Assembly (NCBI GenBank): GCA_046727435.1
Contig: JBKPCR010000092.1
Location: 1 to 9,394 of the forward strand
Length of the DNA stretch: 9,394 bases
Direction of reading: 5' to 3'
Source of the DNA: CAVPRW01 sp046727435 [NCBI: bacterium]
GTDB lineage: Bacteria > Tectomicrobia > Entotheonellia > J063
Numbering within the stretch: the stretch's first letter is position 1; each line of letters begins with the position of its first letter. The notes under the pieces were generated by a model. It was not told where the DNA came from, made no database searches, and saw only the letters and a list, made by a program, of their open reading frames with translations. The translations under genes were made by a program, and so were the position numbers. Positions 6,426 through 9,394 of the stretch are shown in pieces.

Positions 6426-6661
6426 AAATCCTTGGTAATCAATGGAGAAATGAGCACTCTTGTCGCGATTAGCTGAGCCATCACCTGGTGTTCACCAAAA
6501 ATGACGAAGAGCTGGAATTCAAGCTGAACCCGGGGGATATAATCAAGCAGATGCCTCGAAATAATCAAGCTACTACACGTAGGGGTGCGGCCGTGGGATC
6601 GCTCGGCCCCACAGATGGGGTGCGCCCGTGGCCGCACGGCTACGGCGCTCACTTCGGCTGA
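6407..6661 (+). pseudogene. Degenerate fragment resembling the C-terminal part of the same secreted domain
   Basis: In a third frame, GGELKILGNQWRNEHSCRD reaches TAG 6470-6472 and continues LSHHLVFTKNDEELEFKLNP until about 6556, after which the frame is open but featureless to TGA 6659-6661. The order (Gly/Trp, Cys, then HxxFT....E.E..L) follows the end of the first gene, where WGNQRQHCFTVYLEGETFEL is seen. Similarity is modest and the frame is interrupted, so this is an inference that it is the tail of the decayed gene beginning at 6169. Its end overlaps the last codons of the minus-strand SYLF gene. Confidence 0.35.
6585..6637. repeat. Long inverted repeat with nested hairpin, possible bidirectional terminator
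   Basis: GTGCGGCC (6585-6592) pairs with GGCCGCAC (6630-6637). Inside, CCCCA-CAGA-TGGGG (6607-6620) makes a second stem, and GTGGG (6593-6597) can instead pair with CCCAC (6608-6612). It lies just beyond the 3' end of the minus-strand SYLF gene (stop at 6649) and after the plus-strand relics, where a terminator shared by both directions would be expected. No T-run is present on either strand. Confidence 0.35.
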
Positions 6662-7191
6662 TAGGTGAACTGCTGCCCGCCGATGGCGGCCTCCAGCATC
6701 ACCCCGCCGACGGGGCTCACCACCACCGCGACGCCGTCGATGAAGGAGGTGTCGGTGGTGACCCCCGTCTTCAGCACGACGGCCGAGGCATCTGCCGCAA
6801 ACGTGACCTGGCCCGCCTTGAAGCGGTCCAAGGCGTTTTTATTCGCGAACACGAGCAGCTCGCTGAAGGTCTGGGCCCCGGCCTGCGCGCCCACCGACCC
6901 CTGGGTCAGGTCGCAGTAGCCGACGTGTCGCCCCTGCTCATAGACGACCCCCTGGCCGCGGGCACCGCCCACGACCAGGCCCCCCTTGGTCACCGTGGGG
7001 AACAGGGCGTAGCTGTAGTGCTGGACGATCAGATCCACCCCGGGATGCTCCGCGCGCATCCGTTGCAGCGTCGCGGCCGCCTCTGCGAGTAATGCCTCCT
7101 TGTCCGCGCGGGATGCGGGTGCCGTGGCGCAGCCGACCAGCCATCCCGCCACGACGGTCAACACCAGAGCCATGCCTGTGGTCGATGTCAT
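6649..7191 (-). CDS. SYLF-domain (YSC84-like) lipoprotein
   Basis: The 180-residue product starts at ATG 7191-7189, preceded by GGAGGAGG about four bases upstream. Longer readings of this frame run through the neighbouring gene out of phase and are not credible. A lipoprotein signal ends in LVGC, so Cys21 should be lipidated. The mature part carries the SYLF/YSC84 signature: FPTVTKGGLVVGGARGQGVV (64-83), GYCDLTQGSVGAQAG (91-105), ELLVFANKNALDRF (111-124) and a final glycine-rich GGVMLEAAIGGQQFTY (162-177). SYLF domains bind phosphoinositides or other lipids in eukaryotes; bacterial lipoprotein members are of unknown function and are presumed to act at the envelope. It follows the YihY-family gene by 98 bp on the same strand and is likely co-transcribed. 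Confidence 0.9.
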   Translation of the reverse strand: MTSTTGMALVLTVVAGWLVGCATAPASRADKEALLAEAAATLQRMRAEHPGVDLIVQHYSYALFPTVTKGGLVVGGARGQGVVYEQGRHVGYCDLTQGSVGAQAGAQTFSELLVFANKNALDRFKAGQVTFAADASAVVLKTGVTTDTSFIDGVAVVVSPVGGVMLEAAIGGQQFTYQPK

Positions 7192-7265
7192 CGCACCTCC
7201 TCCGTTTCGGCCTGGGGCAGCAAGGCCGCGACCAGCGCGGCTCTTCCTGAGCGCAGGCGTCTCAT
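7188..7265 (-). CDS. Possible 25-residue leader ORF overlapping the SYLF start
   Basis: On the minus strand, ATG 7265 opens a short frame (MRRLRSGRAALVAALLPQAE plus five more residues). It ends at TGA 7190-7188, overlapping the SYLF ATG as ATGA, the geometry of translational coupling. No clear ribosome site precedes it, so it may be chance; the strong GGAGGAGG of the SYLF gene lies within its last codons. Confidence 0.2.
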   Translation of the reverse strand: MRRLRSGRAALVAALLPQAETEEVR

Positions 7266-7289
7266 CACGTTCTGCCACGTCGGCTTGCA

Positions 7290-8225
7290 CTAAGGTCCGG
7301 TGCACGCCACCGAGGTCTGCTCGGCGGCCACCTCGCTCTTGGTCTGGGGTGCCGCCCCTGGCACGGCGTGCGGCTGGGGGGATACAGGCCCCTGGCACGT
7401 GGCCCAGGCATGGGTGAATTCGGCGCCGAAGAACACAATCAGGGCCGAGTAATAGACCCACACCAACAGCACTACCATCGACCCGGCCGCGCCGTAGGCC
7501 GAGCCCACGCTCGCGTAGCCGAGGTAATAGCCGATGGCGGTTTTGCCGACAGTGAAGAGGACCGCCGTCATGACCCCGCCCGGCCACACGTCACGCCAAC
7601 GGATCTCGGCGTCCGGCACATACTTGAAGAGCAGGGAAAATCCGAGGGTGAGGACCAGCAGCGAGACGGCAATCTCCAGGAGGCGACTCAGGAGCGCCTG
7701 CTCCGGGCCCCAGAAGAGCGCGGCGGCCCCGGCGAGGGCGGCGCTGACGACCAGCGAGACGAGGAGCAGGAACGCGAGCGCGAAGACGATGGCGAGCGAG
7801 AAGACCCGCGCCTTGAGCCAGGCCCAGAGCCCGGCCCAGACCCCGCCGGTGGGGGCGGGCCGGACCTCCCAGATGAGGTTCATCGTCGCCTGGAGCTCGC
7901 CAAAGACCGCTGTCGCGCCAATGACCAGGGTGACGAGGCCGACGACGGTCGCCCACGTGCCCCCCTTCGGGCTCGTGGTGGTGAGAATGCTGGTCACGAG
8001 CTCGCGGCCGGCCGGGCCCATGAGGCCTTCGAGCTGGGCGGCCAGTTGAGCGGCGACTTGGTCCCGTCCGAGCACCATCCCTGTCAGGCCGACGATGAGC
8101 AGCAACAGGGGCGCCAGGGAGAGCGCGGTGTAGTACGCCAGGGACGCCGCGAGCCGCAAGCAGTTGTCCCCCCACCAGTCCAGCGCGGCGCGTATGGTCA
8201 CGCTCCAGAGGCTCTCGATCCGCAT
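7290..8225 (-). CDS. YihY/BrkB-family inner-membrane protein
   Basis: With ATG 8225 the protein has 311 residues, and GAGGAGG lies eight bases upstream of that start. Two in-frame starts further out, ATG 8294 (adding 23 residues, MTDQTTSSIIEASQGSYKEEDVA) and TTG 8324, lack good ribosome sites. The family hallmark is present: LAASLAYYTALSLAPLLLL (25-43). About six hydrophobic helices lie near 33-55, 92-112, 140-165, 182-202, 213-235 and 245-270. Conserved stretches include IGATAVFGELQATMNLIWEV, KYVPDAEIRWRDVWPGG (201-217), YGAAGSMVVLLVWVYYSA and FFGAEFTHAWA. YihY was once called ribonuclease BN in error; the true role is unresolved and transporter-like or envelope roles are proposed. The last 35 residues are a Pro/Ala-rich soluble tail. 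It precedes the SYLF lipoprotein gene on the same strand. Confidence 0.92.
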   Translation of the reverse strand: MRIESLWSVTIRAALDWWGDNCLRLAASLAYYTALSLAPLLLLIVGLTGMVLGRDQVAAQLAAQLEGLMGPAGRELVTSILTTTSPKGGTWATVVGLVTLVIGATAVFGELQATMNLIWEVRPAPTGGVWAGLWAWLKARVFSLAIVFALAFLLLVSLVVSAALAGAAALFWGPEQALLSRLLEIAVSLLVLTLGFSLLFKYVPDAEIRWRDVWPGGVMTAVLFTVGKTAIGYYLGYASVGSAYGAAGSMVVLLVWVYYSALIVFFGAEFTHAWATCQGPVSPQPHAVPGAAPQTKSEVAAEQTSVACTGP

Positions 8226-8576
8226 CGCCACGTCCTCCTCTTTGTACGAGCCCTGCGACGCCTCGATAATGCTGCTTGTGGTCTGATCGGTCATGTGCAC
8301 TGTATCACACCTGGCAAGCAGCAAGGCAGATAAAGCCGCTTCCAGCCTGCAATTGTGTATAGAAAACTGTCATGGCATGTGATAGCGGTTTAGCACATAG
8401 CGTCCCGCGAAGGGCACACGAAGGAGCGGCCTTCCTTGAAGTGGCTGGGTGGCGGCGAGCCGATCTGAGACGCCGGAGCGCCATGAGCCCCCATGCCGTG
8501 CAGAGGCCGAAGGGGGCTTCCGGCGGGGCGATGTGAGAGATTGGCGAGTGGAAGCGAAGCGGCAGGCGGGAGACCC
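8226..8576. other. Divergent intergenic region between the YihY gene and the zinc-ribbon gene
   Basis: This stretch must hold promoters for both directions, because the YihY gene leaves to the left and the zinc-ribbon gene to the right. An AT-richer island (8346-8395) is the likeliest promoter zone, but no hexamer pair with good spacing could be assigned on either strand. Positions 8226-8294 could be coding if the upstream ATG of the YihY gene is used. No tRNA or recognisable gene is seen. Confidence 0.4.
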
Positions 8577-8783
8577 ATGCGTCAGATCATAGACGTGAAG
8601 CAAGGGCACTGCCGATATTGCCACAAACGCATCGATAGGTCAGCCACCACATGTCTGTACTGCCAACGCGATGTCAGACCTTGGACCGCACGTCATATCC
8701 CGTTTATCATCGTTGGCAGTGTGCTCATGAGCCTGTTCTTGATGGCAGTGGTACTGAATACCCTGAAGCTGTTTCAGCACTGA
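8577..8783 (+). CDS. Small zinc-ribbon protein with one membrane helix
   Basis: The 68-residue product uses ATG 8577, with GGCGGGAG a few bases upstream. Longer readings from 8493 add an Arg/Gly-rich, non-conserved leader (MPCRGRRGLPAGRCERL) and are doubtful. Residues 12-29 form a compact zinc ribbon: Cys12-x2-Cys15, ten residues, Cys26-x2-Cys29 (HCRYCHKRIDRSATTCLYCQ). A single hydrophobic helix follows at about 41-63 (IPFIIVGSVLMSLFLMAVVL), with a short HTLKLFQH-like tail (NTLKLFQH). The arrangement of a ribbon before one helix is common in small bacterial membrane proteins of unknown role. The ribbon would probably face the cytoplasm because of the positive residues (RDVRPWTARH) before the helix. 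It stands alone, with no co-directional neighbour within 400 bp. Confidence 0.72.
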   Translation: MRQIIDVKQGHCRYCHKRIDRSATTCLYCQRDVRPWTARHIPFIIVGSVLMSLFLMAVVLNTLKLFQH

Positions 8784-8813
8784 TGACGTCAATGTGATCA
8801 GCTTCTGTCATCA
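8781..8813 (+). terminator. Inverted repeat at the end of the zinc-ribbon gene
   Basis: TGATGAC (8781-8787, including the stop) pairs with GTCATCA (8807-8813) across a 19-base loop that contains TGATCA. A TGACGTCA palindrome sits at 8784-8791. The stem is modest and no T-run follows, so a terminator role is tentative. Confidence 0.25.
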
Positions 8814-9207
8814 AGGCCTCTCGCGCAGCGGTATGGGGTGCTCGTCTTCACAAGTCTTGATCTCACAGGCCCCATGGCTCGCGGCCTATACCCCGAGGTC
8901 CCTTTCCATGGATGTTTTTATCAAAACCGATAAATTTCTATCCAGCGAACCCGGTGCAGGGCCTCACCGGAGGGCCGCGGTCCAAGCCACGTCAGAACAT
9001 CATTTACCTCCGTGGGGAATGAAGCCGACCGTGTTGGACCGCCGTAACCTATTGGATTTACACACATTGACTCGCACGCATTAAGGCTCTTTACCAGGTG
9101 CCGTGCGGCTTTGGGTGCTGGTCAAGCGGATATTTCCCAAACAAGGTCGAGTTAATTCCCCACCAGAGTAAAGGATGTCTTGGCGAGGGCTGTAAGGAAT
9201 TCCATCT
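8784..9207. other. Stretch without a convincing gene
   Basis: Open frames here, including one of 96 codons at 8794-9084, have no ribosome site, no recognisable motif and an unnatural residue mix. The frame 9071-9211 is open and Cys-rich, and its stop overlaps the next ATG (9208). It starts without a good start codon and I do not recognise it. This may be the border between chromosome and a phage-derived segment. Confidence 0.4.
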
Positions 9208-9394
9208 ATGATGGCGGCGCGGGTTCAGGCGCTGATCGGCGTGGCGGGCGAGGGATCACCTACAAGCGGGTCACGCATGGCAGCTACAACTCGTCGACGA
9301 TGCAGAGCACGCCCTCGGTGCAGAGCTATGCGATCAAGGCGGGGGTGCGGCAGTACCGCGCTAGAGAGATTGCAGGGTTGGTGCAGCAGGGCGA
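9208..9394 (+). CDS. Start of a phage-like head-tail structural protein, apparent frameshift, cut by window end
   Basis: ATG 9208 (or 9211) follows AAGGA at 9194-9198 and reads MMAARVQALIGVAGEG up to about 9254. The remainder makes sense only one frame back: ITYKRVTHGSYNSSTMQS, then YAIKAGVRQYRAREIAGLVQ and QG to the window end. Joined by one extra G near 9252-9254, this resembles the roughly 110-120 residue phage/prophage protein found between head and tail genes, whose members share a short N-terminal helix (RVxALI), an ITYxRVTxGxY stretch, a V(K/T)AxVxxYxxREIDG-type motif and then an Asp of xxGD. That family resemblance is from memory. The break may be a read or assembly error near a contig end, or real decay. 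No other phage gene is visible in the window. Confidence 0.5.
   Translation, partial: MMAARVQALIGVAGEGSPTSGSRMAATTRRRCRARPRCRAMRSRRGCGSTALERLQGWCSRA

Noticed and set aside
7368-8333. A 321-codon plus-strand frame opposite the YihY gene
   Set aside because: Highly charged, low-complexity Glu/Arg/Asp/Gly product that mirrors the hydrophobic codons of the real membrane protein on the other strand.
8326-8576. A tRNA or CRISPR array in the divergent region
   Set aside because: No cloverleaf T-arm motif, no acceptor pairing and no regularly spaced repeats could be found here or elsewhere in the window.
8794-9084. A 96-codon plus-strand frame after the zinc-ribbon gene
   Set aside because: No ribosome site, no recognisable motif, atypical residues; considered as a phage or toxin gene and not supported.

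Overview
The window looks like a GC-rich (roughly 60-65%) bacterial chromosome fragment from a free-living, metabolically versatile Gram-negative-type lineage. It carries a lipoprotein signal, an inner-membrane SppA, a periplasmic quinoprotein and a periplasmic c-type haem sensor domain. The mix of a PQQ dehydrogenase, a DUF3365 haem protein, a SYLF lipoprotein and YihY recalls NC10/Methylomirabilota, Rokubacteria or Nitrospirota-like genomes. That placement is an impression from gene content and is not proven. Both ends cut through genes.

Layout on the plus strand, left to right. (1) A 5'-truncated serine hydrolase (beta-lactamase/class C PBP fold) carries an extra C-terminal Cys/Trp domain. 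(2) A secreted PQQ-dependent alcohol-dehydrogenase-type quinoprotein has an intact metal site plus the extra Asp associated with lanthanide use. (3) After a short intergenic region with an operator-like palindrome and a GC hairpin comes a two-gene operon: a membrane-anchored DUF3365 (Tll0287-like) c-type haem sensor domain that stops where a signalling output module would normally begin, and 22 bp later a full-length 67K-type signal peptide peptidase SppA. (4) Positions 6036-6660 look like a gene graveyard. They hold a 23-residue scrap of a second PQQ dehydrogenase, a signal-peptide ORF broken at a run of seven G, and scraps resembling the C-terminal domain of the first gene in the window.

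On the minus strand, a YihY/BrkB-family membrane protein (start about 8225) is followed by a SYLF-domain lipoprotein (7191 to 6649), probably one transcription unit. Back on the plus strand, 8577-8783 encodes a 68-residue zinc-ribbon protein with one membrane helix. The next 420 bp have no convincing gene. The right edge holds the beginning of what looks like a phage/prophage head-tail structural gene with an apparent single-base frameshift.

Functionally the window combines periplasmic oxidation (quinoprotein, haem sensor) with envelope maintenance (SppA, SYLF lipoprotein, YihY, serine hydrolase). I do not see a clearly new multi-gene defence or biosynthetic system. The most unusual material is the decayed segment after sppA, the output-less haem sensor in an operon with sppA, and the frameshifted phage-like gene at the right edge.
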